DNA of 64,000 nt, taken from NCBI GenBank assembly GCA_958496175.1, contig OY292278.1, forward strand, positions 15,066,001 to 15,130,000, read 5' to 3'. The stretch's first letter is position 1. Every line of letters starts with the position of its first letter. Made by a program: the position numbers and the translations under genes. This stretch comes from Sisyra terminalis. Taxonomy: Eukaryota > Arthropoda > Insecta > Neuroptera > Sisyridae. A model generated the notes under the pieces. The model ran no database searches. It was given only the letters and a program-made list of their open reading frames with translations, and was not told where the DNA came from. Shown here piece by piece: positions 47,207 to 58,439 of this stretch.

Positions 47207-47626
47207 AGTTGTGATTGTTGGTATTTTTCGGGAACAAAATAACACATTTTCACATATTTAACGACACGCAATTTTCATTTATTTAGTGCAATTGGATATC
47301 ATATTATACATTTAACATTTATTGAAAAGAAATTGATAAATTTTAAACCGTCACCATCAATGAAAGCAAAAAAAAAAATTGTTTTAGAGCTTTTATAAAA
47401 ATCGTGTTCTAGTCTTAATCTATTTTTTATACTATGAGTTTTTACGTACAAAAATTATTCTCATTCATTTGAAAGACTTTGTATACATTGTATCTATCAA
47501 TTGTAAGCTTTTAAAAATGCAATCTTTCATGAATTTTTACGTTTCATTCACAAAAACCCATCGTATAACTAGAAAAACTCAGTAAATCTTTCGAGAATAA
47601 CTCATAATTTTGTAAAAACTTTATAA

Positions 47627-47632
47627 AATAAA
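47627..47632 (+). terminator. Candidate polyadenylation signal of the ASB-type gene
   Basis: AATAAA lies about 420 bp downstream of the stop codon, followed by T-rich sequence. Other AT-rich near matches exist, so the choice is tentative. Confidence 0.3.
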
Positions 47633-47639
47633 AGTTATA

Positions 47640-49790
47640 TATTTAATAATAATGACATATGAAAATATAACGTTTTATATTTTTTTTTTTTGTAAAATTC
47701 CTTTTAGTTAATAAAAATTTCAACAAGAAGTAAAACTAAATCGACAGTATTTTTTTATATTAATTCTATTAGTAAGTCAATTATTAATCGATTGATCACA
47801 ACTTTAACTTATTATAAACTTTAAAGTATGAAATTGGAACTGTTCACCTAAATTAGTTTGGGTAATTTTATTGAAAGAAGCTGAAACTGCAATTTTATAA
47901 CCGAATGTAATAGGGAGTATGAGGAAACAATAATTATGCATAGTAAAGCACTTTCGCCAAGATAATATCTTCTTCGGGTGATTATTAGATAACTATTGTT
48001 ACCGGTTGTTAGGTATTGTCAAGAGTTGGTAATTTCACAAATTTTGTTCAGTTTTTTTAGAAGAAAGCACCAGGGGTAGACAAAATCATCCCCTAAACTG
48101 TACATTTCTTACTCTCAAATATCCGTTATTACATCCAGTTATTGACAAATAGTAATGGACACAAACCAGTGTTTAAATTTTGATAACATTGCTGCAATAA
48201 AGTTGACAAAAGTTAAAACTTAATAACTAAACATTTTTTTTGCATAATTTCTCTGTTTTTTGAAGATCAGAAAGATATAAAACATTCCAAAAAATACTAA
48301 TACTATAAGCTGCAATCTGATCAAAAATGCTTTACCAGTCTTAACATAAAATCTTTTTCAATGGATACAACTAATTTTAAAACTTAATCTAAAATAATAC
48401 GAATCGGTAAAATGTTAGCATTTTTTGCAAAAAGCTTTACAATTTATGTATTTTCCCAGTCATTTCCTTAAATAAAATTCCTCGAAAACCATTCGTCTTG
48501 TCTTCGGCATAAAATGATTGAATGAACTGTGCAAATTAAATCAATGGATTTTCGTATATTTAATGAGTCGGAGTGGGAAATAAACTATGGAAAATCATGT
48601 TGCGTATATCCAGAATTATTGAAAAATTTCAAGAATATCATTTTTGGGAAAATGACTGGAAAGTGTAAGCCTTCATTTCTATATAATAAAAACTTTAAAA
48701 TGCTTCGAATTTCTTATAAATAATTTAATTTATGGCCAATTGTTGTAAAAATTTGAATCATTGGTGACTTAACAAAATCTGCTACTATAGTGCAAGTGCA
48801 ATAAACAATTATGAAGCATTACATTTACACATCCAGATAATATTGTTATTTATATTTGGCAAAAAGATTATATATGTATATATATGCGTATTTCATAGAC
48901 GGAATCACAACATTGTTTGTAATATGTAGTTATAAGGTGACCAATTATTTTAAAAGAAATTGGAGGAAAGTTGAGGGTATTTATATTATCACAGAAGTTA
49001 AAAACCAAAGGTCTCATTAAAGAAATTATAGGAAGATTTAAGACGTTTAAGAGATGTGCACAATGCGATTGTTTTGTACGCATTATTATCCTAAAGGTCT
49101 GTTTTGAAGTTTTAATCAAAATTAAAAGAGTAAAATTGGGTTCAAAATTCGAGTAACACATACTTATCGTAAATCTTATTCTCCTTTTAGACTCTTTACA
49201 CAGTAAAAAAACCGGTAGTGATATTGAAAGTCTACTCTTCTAGTTACATGTACCAAGCTTGATGGAATCCTTTCGACCAGAATCTTAAGCTTTATTTTAT
49301 TTTACAGGTCTTATTATTTAAAAAAAGCTTAATTTTTAGACTTTTTTAATCATTTTCTTCGTAATTTCTTTTAAGTTATTCAGAATTGAAGGTACGCATT
49401 ACAGATAATTTTGCGCAGAAGAATTCTGATTATTTGATTTCCCAATTTCAGTCCAGTTTATCAACAAAACAAAAAATTATTAGGGGTCATGAGGAAGATT
49501 TGAATTGGCCACCTAGTATTATATAAGTTAGGGCCCATTTAAACAATTACACCAATTTATAAGTATTGATTTTTATGTGCAAATGCTGCAATATTTGCAG
49601 CAATTACATATAGTAGACAATTAACATTCAGATACACTTATTTCGCAAAATTTGGGACATATTTCATTTTATATAGGGATAACACACAGGATGTGTTTAA
49701 AGCGTGCAAACGACAATGCAGCAAAAAAAATATAAAAATAAAACAGCTACAGAATTAAGAAAATAAAGGATGGTTCAAATTAATAAAGCA
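47640..49790. other. Gene-free stretch between convergent genes
   Basis: Intergenic DNA between the 3' ends of the ASB-type gene and ANKRD39, very AT-rich. Overlapping frames at 48,868-49,161 on both strands have no domain and are considered accidental. Confidence 0.4.
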
Positions 49791-49791
49791 G

Positions 49792-50860
49792 TTAGATTTT
49801 ATTTACGAGTAAATGGTAAATGGGATGAGAATTACTATCTATGTAATCGATTGGTAATTTGTTGCGATTATCTGCCGTTTGTACTAGAGATGGACATTTT
49901 TCGATTACTCGTTTGCAAATATCGTAGTTCTTCGATTGAACAGCTCGATGAAGCACGGTCTTGCCATCGGAATCTTTCAAGGAAATGTTGGCGTTTCGCG
50001 ACAGCAAAAGTTCCACTACATCAGCATGTCCTGGAAAAATGAGAAATATGTGGAGTAGAAACATGTTTTTTGCGAGAAATTTTTCTTGTATTTCTTGGAT
50101 CCACGACAAAAAATCGCTCAAATTCATTTCATACTGCCATCGCTATAAAATAACAAAAATAAAAATAAAACATGGCTTATATCGTAGAAAGTAAACCGAG
50201 GAAGCTTTTCGTATGGAATAGCATTGGTGTAATTCCGCTTAAAACTATTTGTACCAGTAACTACTAATATAAGATTATTCATTCATGAAGATATATTAAA
50301 CGAGAACCAATAGTGACAATGAACCAAGACGAGGAAAAGTAAGAAAAAATAAGAGATGAAAAACAGAAATTAGTTTAGCTAATAAGAACATGTGGCATAC
50401 AAATTAGCAGGTGCTCGGATGATGGAAACACTCAAGATTACCATAACGGATAGATTTAGAGCCACAATTTCAGAGTAATTTTTCATTGTTTCCTTTTGCG
50501 GTTCGAGCGATTTTTTGTCGTCAATCCAAAGACTATGATGTTACCAGCCGTGGCGGCTCTGTGCAGGGCCGTTGCTTGTCCAGCTCGAGTGGCAGCATCG
50601 ATATTGGCACCAGAACGTAATAATAAAGCGACCAAATCCTCTCGTCCGGTTCTGGCTGCATAATGGAGCGCTGTATACCCTGCCGAATCTAGTTTATTGA
50701 CTGGAGTCCCTGCGTCTAGCAAGGATTGGACCCGATTTATGTCAGCACTTTGAGCGGCACTCCAAATGCCACGTTCGAATTCCATTTCATCGAGCGATTG
50801 TTGCGCCGCAGGAGTTCCATGATCGCAACAGCCGTTGTGATGGTGCCCATTCTCAGACAT
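49792..50860 (-). CDS. ANKRD39: Ankyrin repeat domain-containing protein 39, two exons, 184 aa
   Basis: Exon 1 is 50,860-50,545 and exon 2 is 50,030-49,792, joined through a 514-bp GT-AG intron (GCTG|GTAAC ... TTTCCAG|GACATG). The join falls in the Gly codon of ATAGHADVVELLL. The product has 184 residues, matching the size of animal ANKRD39 (about 183). The N-terminus is His/Cys-rich (GHHHNGCCDHG), followed by the family-typical segment DEMEFERGIWSAA. Ankyrin repeats follow (SAGYTALHYAARTG, GQATALHRAATAGH, DGKTVLHRAVQSK), then a terminal PIDYIDSN segment. The start is the ATG before SENGHHHNG; the upstream in-frame codons use TTG and are not chosen. The function of ANKRD39 is poorly known; the protein probably acts as a binding scaffold. 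It is convergent with the ASB-type gene and co-oriented with the two GFRP genes. Confidence 0.9.
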
Positions 50861-51084
50861 TCTTTTTAACAACAATTTTCTTTCTTTATTCTACACAATA
50901 AGAAATTTAAACACACGTAACGATATATTCAAGTAAAGTGTTACGGCAACACTGATTACAGTACAATGAAGTAATTGTTGCCAGTATAATAAATCATACG
51001 TACAGGGTGCGGACGCGCCTATTAGTACGACAAATTCTAGATTCTCTGGCATGTCTATAACGATAGTTGTGCGATTTAACTAAA

Positions 51085-51375
51085 TTAATTTTGGAAAACT
51101 TCACGTTGTAAAGTCCAAACGTTTTCGGTTTCGCCTGTGGTTGTTACTACTTTATAACCCAATTGACCGAGGGCATTAATCACTTGCATTGGTGGAACTT
51201 TTATCATAATCCCATTCATGACGGGCTGGCAAGTAGTGTTAAATTTTTGAGATAGAGCTGTAACTTCGATAGGATCTAATCCGAAAACCGAAGCATCATT
51301 AGAATGCAACGATGCTTTAACAGCCACATAGGCGTGTACACCACTAGAAAGAATAACGGAAGCTGGAATTTCCAT
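51085..51375 (-). CDS. GTP cyclohydrolase I feedback regulatory protein-like, paralogue A
   Basis: A 96-residue intronless frame from ATG at 51,375 (MEIPASVILSSG) to TAA. The C-terminal half, with VPPMQVINALGQLGYKVV, then TTTGETENVWTLQRE, matches the most conserved part of GFRP (PP...VLDKLERRGFRV, then a short turn and VWxLHKE). GFRP is a small pentamer-forming protein that binds GTP cyclohydrolase I and relays phenylalanine stimulation and tetrahydrobiopterin inhibition. The N-terminus is less typical than in paralogue B, which keeps the MPYxLV start. It lies 55 bp downstream of paralogue B on the same strand, separated by a T20/G6 tract, so both may share transcription. An upstream noncoding or short coding exon cannot be excluded, since the ATG lies directly after the homopolymer tract. 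Confidence 0.75.
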   Translation of the reverse strand: MEIPASVILSSGVHAYVAVKASLHSNDASVFGLDPIEVTALSQKFNTTCQPVMNGIMIKVPPMQVINALGQLGYKVVTTTGETENVWTLQREVFQN

Positions 51376-51390
51376 ATTGAAACCCCCCAA

Positions 51391-51412
51391 AAAAAAAAAA
51401 AAAAAAAAAACA
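51391..51412. repeat. A/T homopolymer between the two GFRP genes
   Basis: A run of about 22 A preceded by six C on the plus strand (T-run then G-run on the coding strand) fills most of the 55-bp gap. The A-run is also compatible with a relic poly(A) of a retrocopy in the opposite sense, but no target duplication was seen. Confidence 0.6.
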
Positions 51413-51430
51413 ACTAATTAAAGAAAAGAC

Positions 51431-51742
51431 TTAATCAGGGAGTATAACAGGTTCTGGTTCTGGTTCAGCGAAATCTTTTCGCATAGTCCACATATACTCG
51501 TTATAGTCTTGTTTAACACTTGTTGATGATGAAGCAATTACTTTATATCCCAACACTTCAAGGGCTGTTAGTATCACACATGGATGGGACAAATAAACGA
51601 TGGTCAAATCATCAGTATATCCTCCCGAGGGAAAACGGGACAATTGTTGAATATCGGCAGTTTTCAACCCCGAAACTAACACTCTCGGTGTATATCTGTT
51701 CCCATAGGATGTTAAGTGACCTCGCACTAATATATACGGCAT
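51431..51742 (-). CDS. GTP cyclohydrolase I feedback regulatory protein-like, paralogue B
   Basis: A 103-residue frame from ATG at 51,742 to TAA at 51,431. It begins MPYILVRGHLTS, close to the MPYLLIS start of vertebrate GFRP. It continues with the central DDLTIVYLSHP segment and the conserved VILTALEVLGYKVIASS and YMWTMRKDF. The tail (EPEPEPVILPD) is an extension beyond the usual 84-residue family length. The in-frame GTG 24 nt upstream is not used as start because MPY aligns with the family N-terminus. Role: regulator of tetrahydrobiopterin synthesis through GTP cyclohydrolase I, in insects relevant to pteridine pigments and aromatic amino acid hydroxylases. It is the tandem paralogue of the gene at 51,085-51,375; the two differ strongly, so the duplication is old. 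Confidence 0.78.
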   Translation of the reverse strand: MPYILVRGHLTSYGNRYTPRVLVSGLKTADIQQLSRFPSGGYTDDLTIVYLSHPCVILTALEVLGYKVIASSSTSVKQDYNEYMWTMRKDFAEPEPEPVILPD

Positions 51743-51769
51743 TAGAAAAATATGACTTTTTCGCACTAG

Positions 51770-52740
51770 ATTTCAATATTTTCCGTAGAAAAATCAAATA
51801 TTTAACAATCTATGCGACAAAGAGCAATTTTCTAAATTGACGTTAATTACAATTAATTAGAAGATAATTACGTCGTATTTTTTAGTTTGTTTCCTGGTTA
51901 TTGCAAACACCTTACACCATGAAACCGATTATTATTTTCTGATGCATATGGTTTTTTTTCGATTTAAAACATTCTTAAATAAATTTTTATCACTTTGTAA
52001 TTTATTATTGATCTTTCATTTTCCCTTGAATTGACATTTAATTTTGTGCGGCCTGTTTAAATTTTTGTCTACAGAGGGAAGCACTTTATGATGAATCAAT
52101 TCTAAGTACAATAGAGCGGGTGCAAACGAATCTAACAAAGAATTCAAATTTCGGTACGAAATTTTATATTCTACTAAAAGTACTAAGGGGGCACGGGGAA
52201 AAATTTAAACAAATACAAGTTAAAAGATACAATAAAATAATTACTTTAAAAAAGTTGCATAAAAGTAACATTCATTTTATCAGAATCAAAATTGAATTTT
52301 TTGAAAAAATCGTTCTTTCCATTTTCCATGATTGTAGAATCAATTCGAATGCAGGCTTGAAAACATTTCTAAAATAAAAAAAAAACACAGTAAATATTGT
52401 TCTTAAAATATATTCTGTTAAAAATAATTTCCATCATAAACGAAAGCTGTGCTTCAGCATAAAAAAATCTTCCTATTCAGCACATTAAAATTAACAGTTT
52501 TCTTGTCTTCATCTATTTTCCTGGTTGGTTGTTGTAGGTATTACTGCCCCAATATTTTCCCTGTCTAATAAGGTTATCACATCTCTAAAGAATAGAGTTT
52601 TTCCGACGAGGCCTCTGCAAGTGTTCGGAATGATTCCGGAAAAGTTATTCCAGAGATGGGATATCTTAATTTTATTCAAATTGGTGTGGATTGAAAATTA
52701 GCAAAAGATAATAATCAAAAACAGCAGTTTTTGTCAAGAT
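51770..52740. other. Gene-free stretch upstream of the GFRP pair
   Basis: It contains the presumed GFRP promoter near 51,750-51,900. A less AT-rich patch at 52,540-52,680 has no maintained frame. Confidence 0.35.
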
Positions 52741-52839
52741 GTATTGTACTCTTTTCCACACCACCCATGGGGTAAAGTACTAGGCGCGTTTTTTTTAACG
52801 TGGTATCCCCATGTAGGCCTAATCCACACACCTAACTAC

Positions 52840-55800
52840 AAAATCATTTCCCATTATGCAAATTATACATTTCGAACCAAACAATATTCAAGCAAACTGT
52901 TAATATCCCAAAGGACACAACATTCCGAACATAAAACGTTTGCCCATGCAAATCATGAATGCGTTCTTTGAGTTTGCCATCGATGGGAAATCCAAACAAA
53001 TTACGTAGAACAATGCTTGATTCGACTTGCACAATTTACATAGGTCCCTAAGAAAAAAAAACCTAACACTTGTCTGTTGCAACTAAAAAAGAAAAAAAAA
53101 GTAAAACTTCCTTATGCGAACCATACATTTCTAGTCAAACAAAATTCCGGTAAACTGCTAAGGCCCCAAAGGACACAACATTCCGGACAGCAAACGTTTG
53201 CAGCAGCAAAACAAGAATGCGTTCTTTGAGTTTGTCATCAATGGAAAATCCAAACAGCTTACGTAGAAAAAAGCTTGATTCGACTTGTAGAATCCACATA
53301 GATCTCTAAATAAACTACCTATTACTAAACGATTGCAACTTGAAAAAAAATAATTCCCTTTTATGCATATTATACATTTCGAATCCAATAACATTGAAGC
53401 AAAATATTAAGATCCCAAAGGACACAACATTCAAAACAGCAAACTTTTTGCCTATACAAAACATAAATGCGTTCTTAGAGTTTGTCATCAGTGGGAGATC
53501 GAAACAATTTATAAAACAATGCTTGAATTCGACATTCATAAACCGCATAAGTTCCTAAGAAAATCTGTCTAAAACTAAACTGTTGCAACTTGAAAATAAA
53601 AAATACCCTCATATGCAAACTATACAATTCGAACCAAACAACATTCAAGCAAAGTGTTAAGACTCCAAAGGACACAACATTCCGAACATCAAACGTTTGC
53701 CCATGCAAAACAAGAATGCGTTCTTCGAGTTTGTCATCAATTGGAAATCCAAACAAATTCCGTAGAACACAGTTCAAGATTCGACTTGCAGAATTCCCAT
53801 AGATCCCTAAGAAAAAATACCTAACACTTGTCTGTTGCAACTTAAAAACAAAACTAAAATAATCTTTCTTTTGCAAACTATACATTTCTAGCCAAACATT
53901 ATTCGAACAAATTTTCAAGATCCCAAAGGACACAACATTACCAAAAGCAAACGCTTGCAAATGCAAAACATGAATGCAATTCCTGGAGTTTTGTCATCAG
54001 TGGGATATCAAAGCTATCTACGTAGAATGCTGCTTGCCATCGATTTGCATAATTTTCACAATATCCCTAAACTAATGTCCAGTATAATCCCGAGTCCTGA
54101 AAATATGAAATTCCTAACACTGGACCAATGAAAAGAAAAATAAATAAAGACTAACTCCATTATGTCAATCATACATTTCTAGCCAAACATTATTCAAGCA
54201 AATTGCAAATATCCCAAAGGACACCACATTACCAAAAGCAAACGTTTGCAAATGCAAAACATGAATGCAATTTCGGGAGTTTTGTCATCAGTGGGATATC
54301 AAAGCAAATTACGTAGAATGCTGCTTGCCATCGAACTGCATAATTTTCACAATGTCTCTAAACTAATATCCAGTATAATCCCGAGTCCTAAAAATATAAA
54401 ATTCCTAACACTGGACCGATAAAAAAAATGACTAATATCATTATGCTTATCATACATTTCTAGCCAAACATTATTCAGGCAAATTGGCAAGATCCCAAAG
54501 GACATAACATTACCAAATGCAAACGTTTGCCAATGCAAAACATGCTATTTCTGGAGTTTTGTCATCAGTGGGATATCACGGTAATTTACATAGAATACTG
54601 CTTGCCATTGAACTGCATATTATTCACAATGTCCTTAAACTAATGTCCATTATAATCCCAAGTCCTGCAAAAATAAAATTCCTAACACTGGACTGATGGA
54701 AAGAAAAATAAAGACTAATAACATTATGGCAATCATATATTTCTAGCCAAACATTATTTAGGCAAATTGCCAAGATCCCAAAGGACATAACATTTCCAAA
54801 AGCAAACGTTTGCATCACAAATCATGAATGCTATTCTTGGAGTTTTGTCATCAATGGGATATCAAAGCTATTTACTTAGAATACTGCTTGGCATGGAACT
54901 GCATAATTATCACAATGTCCCTAAACTAATGTCCAGTATAATCCCGATTCCTGAAAATATAAAATTCCTAACACGGGACCAATGATAATAAAAAAAAAAC
55001 TAATCCCATTATGTCAATCATACATTTCTAGTCAAACATTATTCAAGAAAATTGCCAAGATCCCAAAGGACAATACATTCGGAAAAGCAAACGTTTGCAT
55101 CACAAATCTTGAATGCAATTCCTGGAGTTTTGTCATCAGTGGGATATCAAAGCTAATAAAGTAAAATATTGCTTGCCATCGAAATGTATAATTTTGACAA
55201 TGTCCTGAAACTAATGTCCAGTATAATCCCAAGTCCTGAAAATATAAAATTCCCAACACTGGACCGATGAAAAAATAAATAAAAACTAATCTCATTATGT
55301 CAATCATACATTTCTAGACAAACATTATTCAAGCAAATTGCAAAGATCCCAAAGGACACCACATTACCAAAAGCAAACGTTGCAAATGCAAAACATGAAT
55401 GCAATTTCGGGAGTTTTGTCATCAGTGGGATATCAATGCAAATTACGTAGAATGCTGCTTGCCATCGAACTGCATAATTTTCACAATGTCCCTAAACTAA
55501 TGTTTAGTATAATCCTGAGTCCTGAAAATATAAAATTCCCAACTCGTGACCGATGAAAAAATAAATAAAAACTAATCCCATTATGGCAATGATACATTTC
55601 TAGCCAAACATTATTCAAGCAAATTGCAAAGATCCCAAACGACACCACATTACCAAAAGCAAACGTTTGCAAATGCAAAACATGAATGCAATTTCGGGAG
55701 TTTTGTCATCAGTGGGATATCAAAGCAAATTACGTAGAATGCTGCTTGCCATCGAACTGCATAATTTTCACAATGCCCTAAAACTAAGTTCCAGCTAATT

Positions 55801-56960
55801 CCCAGTCCTGAAATAATAAAATTCTTAACACTGGACCGATAAATGAAAAATAAATAAATAAAAACTAATTCCATCATGTTAATCATACATTTCTAGCCAA
55901 ACAATATTCAAGCAAATTGCAAAGATCCCAAAGGACATAACATTTCCAAAAGCAAACGTTTGCCAATGCAAAACATGAATGCAATTTCTGGAGTTTTGTC
56001 ATCAGTGGGATATCAAGGCAATTTACATAGAATGCTGCTTGCCATCGACTTGCATAATTTTCACAATGTCCCTAAACTAATGTCCAGTATAATCCCGAGT
56101 CCTGGAAATATAAAATTCCTAACACTGGACCGATGAAAAAAAAAGAAAAGACCCATTTCATTATGTCAATTATACTTTTCTAGCCAAACAATATTCAAGC
56201 AAATTGCCAAGACCCCAAAGGACAAAACATTTCCAAAAGCAAACGTTTGCATCACAAATCTTGAATGCTATTCCTGGAGTTTTGTCATCAGTGGGATATC
56301 AAAGCAATTTACGTAGAATGCTGCTTGCCATCGAACTGCATAATTTTCACAATTTCCTAAAACTAATGTCCAGAATATTTCCAAGTCCTACAAAAAATAA
56401 ATTCCTATCACTGAACTTATGAAAAGAAAAATATAAAAAGACTAATTTCCCTACGAAAATCAAACATTTCAAGCCAAACATAATTTAAGTAAATTACCCA
56501 GATCCCAAAGGACACAACATTCCGAACAGCAAACGTTTGCATCACAAATCTGGAATGCGTTCTTTGAGTTTGTCATCAGTGGTAACTAAGCAATTTGCCT
56601 AAATCAATGTTTGATCAATGACTAAATACCAAGCCCGGCGTCCGACTATTAAAGCCAGCGTCCCACTAGAATATTTAGTCACTACTAACTAATAACCAAT
56701 TTCCCTATATCTATATCTATTTTTAAAAAAAAGTTAAGGCTAATTCCCTTATGTCAACCATACATTTCTAGCCAAACATTAGTCAGGCAAACTGCCCAGA
56801 TCCCAAAGGACACAACAATCCGAACAGCAAACGTTTGCACTCGCAAATCATGAATGCGTTCTTTGAGTTTGTCATCAATGGAAAATCTTAAGCATTTGCG
56901 TAGATCAATGTTTGAATTCGAATTGCATAATCCACATAGGTCCCTAAAGTTCAAATATAG
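52840..56960 (-). repeat. Tandem array of 15 units, two length classes (about 254 and 287 bp)
   Basis: The box 'ccaaaggaca' recurs at about 52909, 53168, 53417, 53667, 53925, 54216, 54497, 54779, 55065, 55350, 55637, 55929, 56217, 56507 and 56805. Early spacings are 249-259 bp; later ones are 281-298 bp. Ordered landmarks in each unit: 'atacatttctagccaaaca', 'ccaaaggaca', 'gcaaacgtttgc', 'gttttgtcatcagtgggata' (or the related 'gagtttgtcatca' form), 'tgcataattttcacaat' and 'gtccctaa'. Long minus-strand frames cross several units (for example 53,475-53,966, with repeated VVSFGIL peptides), but they break in other units. The array is oriented here as if transcribed from the promoter-like region at 58.5 kb; that orientation is an inference. 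Confidence 0.9.
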
Positions 56961-57210
56961 AAAATCCTAGTTAAATCTAAACTAAATGGAAATCCGTGGA
57001 TCCTTGGAATCTGAAAGAAATTCCTGAAAGAAAAGTTCGTTAATCCTTACGTGACTAAATACTCAGCCGGCCGCCGACTAAAAATGCGTCCGTGCCGCAA
57101 GAGCGTACGACAATTAAAACGTCCAGGCCATTACAGCGTCCGATAATAAAAGCGCAGAGGCTACAAGAAGCGTCCGACAATTAAGGCCAGCAACCGACAT
57201 AAATATTTAG
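56630..57210 (-). repeat. GC-punctuated segment with repeated GCGTCC motifs
   Basis: Motifs of the type 'gcgtccgacaattaa' recur near 56,638, 56,662, 57,083, 57,140 and 57,170, and 'gcgtccaact' occurs again at about 57,294 and 57,570. They are embedded between 'gactaaatac' and 'atatttagtcac'/'atatttagccac' sequences, so two related blocks (56,620-56,700 and 57,055-57,215) are present. No coding frame. Confidence 0.55.
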
Positions 57211-57258
57211 CCACATCTAACTTATAACTAATTTTCTTATAACTAATTTGACTTATAA

Positions 57259-57590
57259 CTAATTGAAACAAACATATGAGCAAGCCGGCGCGCAGCGTCC
57301 AACTGTACCCTTATGTTTTTGAAAACTTAAAACTAACGAAACCCAAAAAAAAAAACACACACAAAACAAACAAAAACAAACAAAGCAAACAAAAACAAAC
57401 AAAAAACAAACCAACAAATAACAAACAAAAACACACAAAAAACAATCAAAATACAAACAAAAAACAAACAAACAAAAAACAATCAAAATACAAACAAAAA
57501 ACAAACAAAATACAAACAAAATACAAAAACTAACAAAAAAAACATATGAGCAAGCCGGCGCGCAGCGTCCAACTATACTCTTATGTTTTA
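57259..57590. repeat. Duplicated block flanking a (CAAAA)n-type low-complexity tract
   Basis: The block 'acatatgagcaagccggcgc' followed by 'gcagcgtccaact' and 'cttatgttt' appears at about 57,273 and 57,541. Between them lies about 220 bp of almost pure C/A sequence with only scattered T and G (AAACAAACAAAA-like). The frames found there on either strand are by-products of this composition. Confidence 0.8.
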
Positions 57591-57624
57591 GCTAAAATCT
57601 AAAATCTAACAAACAAAAAAAAAA

Positions 57625-57860
57625 CACAAAAAAGCAATTTAAACATTTATGGGCCATTTTCACACCTGACCCTACAAATGTGTCAAGAAGTAAAAAAAAA
57701 AAAAAACACACACACACAAACAAACTAATATGCCATACTACTAAGTAAAAAAATTCCAAACGCTAGTAGACGCACTATGCGCTACGTAAGAAAAAAAGCG
57801 AAAAAACATTTATGGACCATTTTCACACCTGACCCTACAAATGTACTAAGTGAATTGCAG
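57625..57860. repeat. Duplicated 'catttatgg(g/a)ccattttcac' block
   Basis: Two copies, about 57,645 and 57,807, share 'catttatgg', 'ccattttcacacctgaccct' and 'acaaatgt', separated by A-rich and (CA)n sequence. Confidence 0.7.
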
Positions 57861-58094
57861 AAAAAAAAAATTAAAAAAAATAAAACTCATTCATCGTAAA
57901 GATAATCCAAATCGTAATCCAAAAGATGTGCCGAAGATGTACTCAAACGTACTCCAAAAGATATTCCAAAAGATAGCCACTTAACACTGCACTTTCAATA
58001 GAGTGGTTATACAACCAACTCAACACACTAAAAGATGAACATGTACTCAAACCTACAATTTAAAACTTTGCTAATTTTTTTGTGTTTATTTTAA

Positions 58095-58385
58095 ACTACC
58101 CCAAATAAATTTATAGAAGTAGATAAGGGAAGAAATTATTTTTTTTTGTTTAAATATTTTCTTTAGGCAACTCGTCAATAGCATTAAGAAAAAAAATCAA
58201 ATAACAATGAATTTCTCTATAAATCTAAATATCAATCAACAAACAATATCAATATCAATCTATGAATTTATAAAAGTAGATAATAAGGGAAGAAATTAAA
58301 TTCTTTTTTGTTTAAATATTTTCTTTAGACAACTAGCCAATAGCATTAAGAAAAAAGTCAAATAACAATGAATTTGTTATATGAA
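58095..58385. repeat. Tandem pair of about 170-bp units
   Basis: Copies 58,105-58,220 and 58,262-58,380 share 'aatttata(g/a)aagtagata', 'agggaagaaatta', 'tttaaatattttctttag', 'caatagcattaagaaaaa' and 'aataacaatgaattt'. Confidence 0.8.
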
Positions 58386-58439
58386 AACATGAATGTATTG
58401 TTTTGACAGCTCTTTGACAGCGATTTGAATAACAATGAA

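Noticed and set aside
49770..50194. Plus-strand frames over ANKRD39 exon 2
   Set aside because: Antisense to a well-supported exon; no independent support.
51520..51840. 106-codon plus-strand frame over GFRP paralogue B
   Set aside because: Antisense shadow of the GFRP frame, which matches a known family.
52744..52971. Plus-strand 75-codon frame at the array edge
   Set aside because: Enters the tandem array and is not maintained in other units.
57259..57533. Overlapping Phe/Cys-rich (minus) and Lys/Asn/Thr-rich (plus) frames
   Set aside because: Direct translation of the C/A low-complexity tract; no protein evidence.
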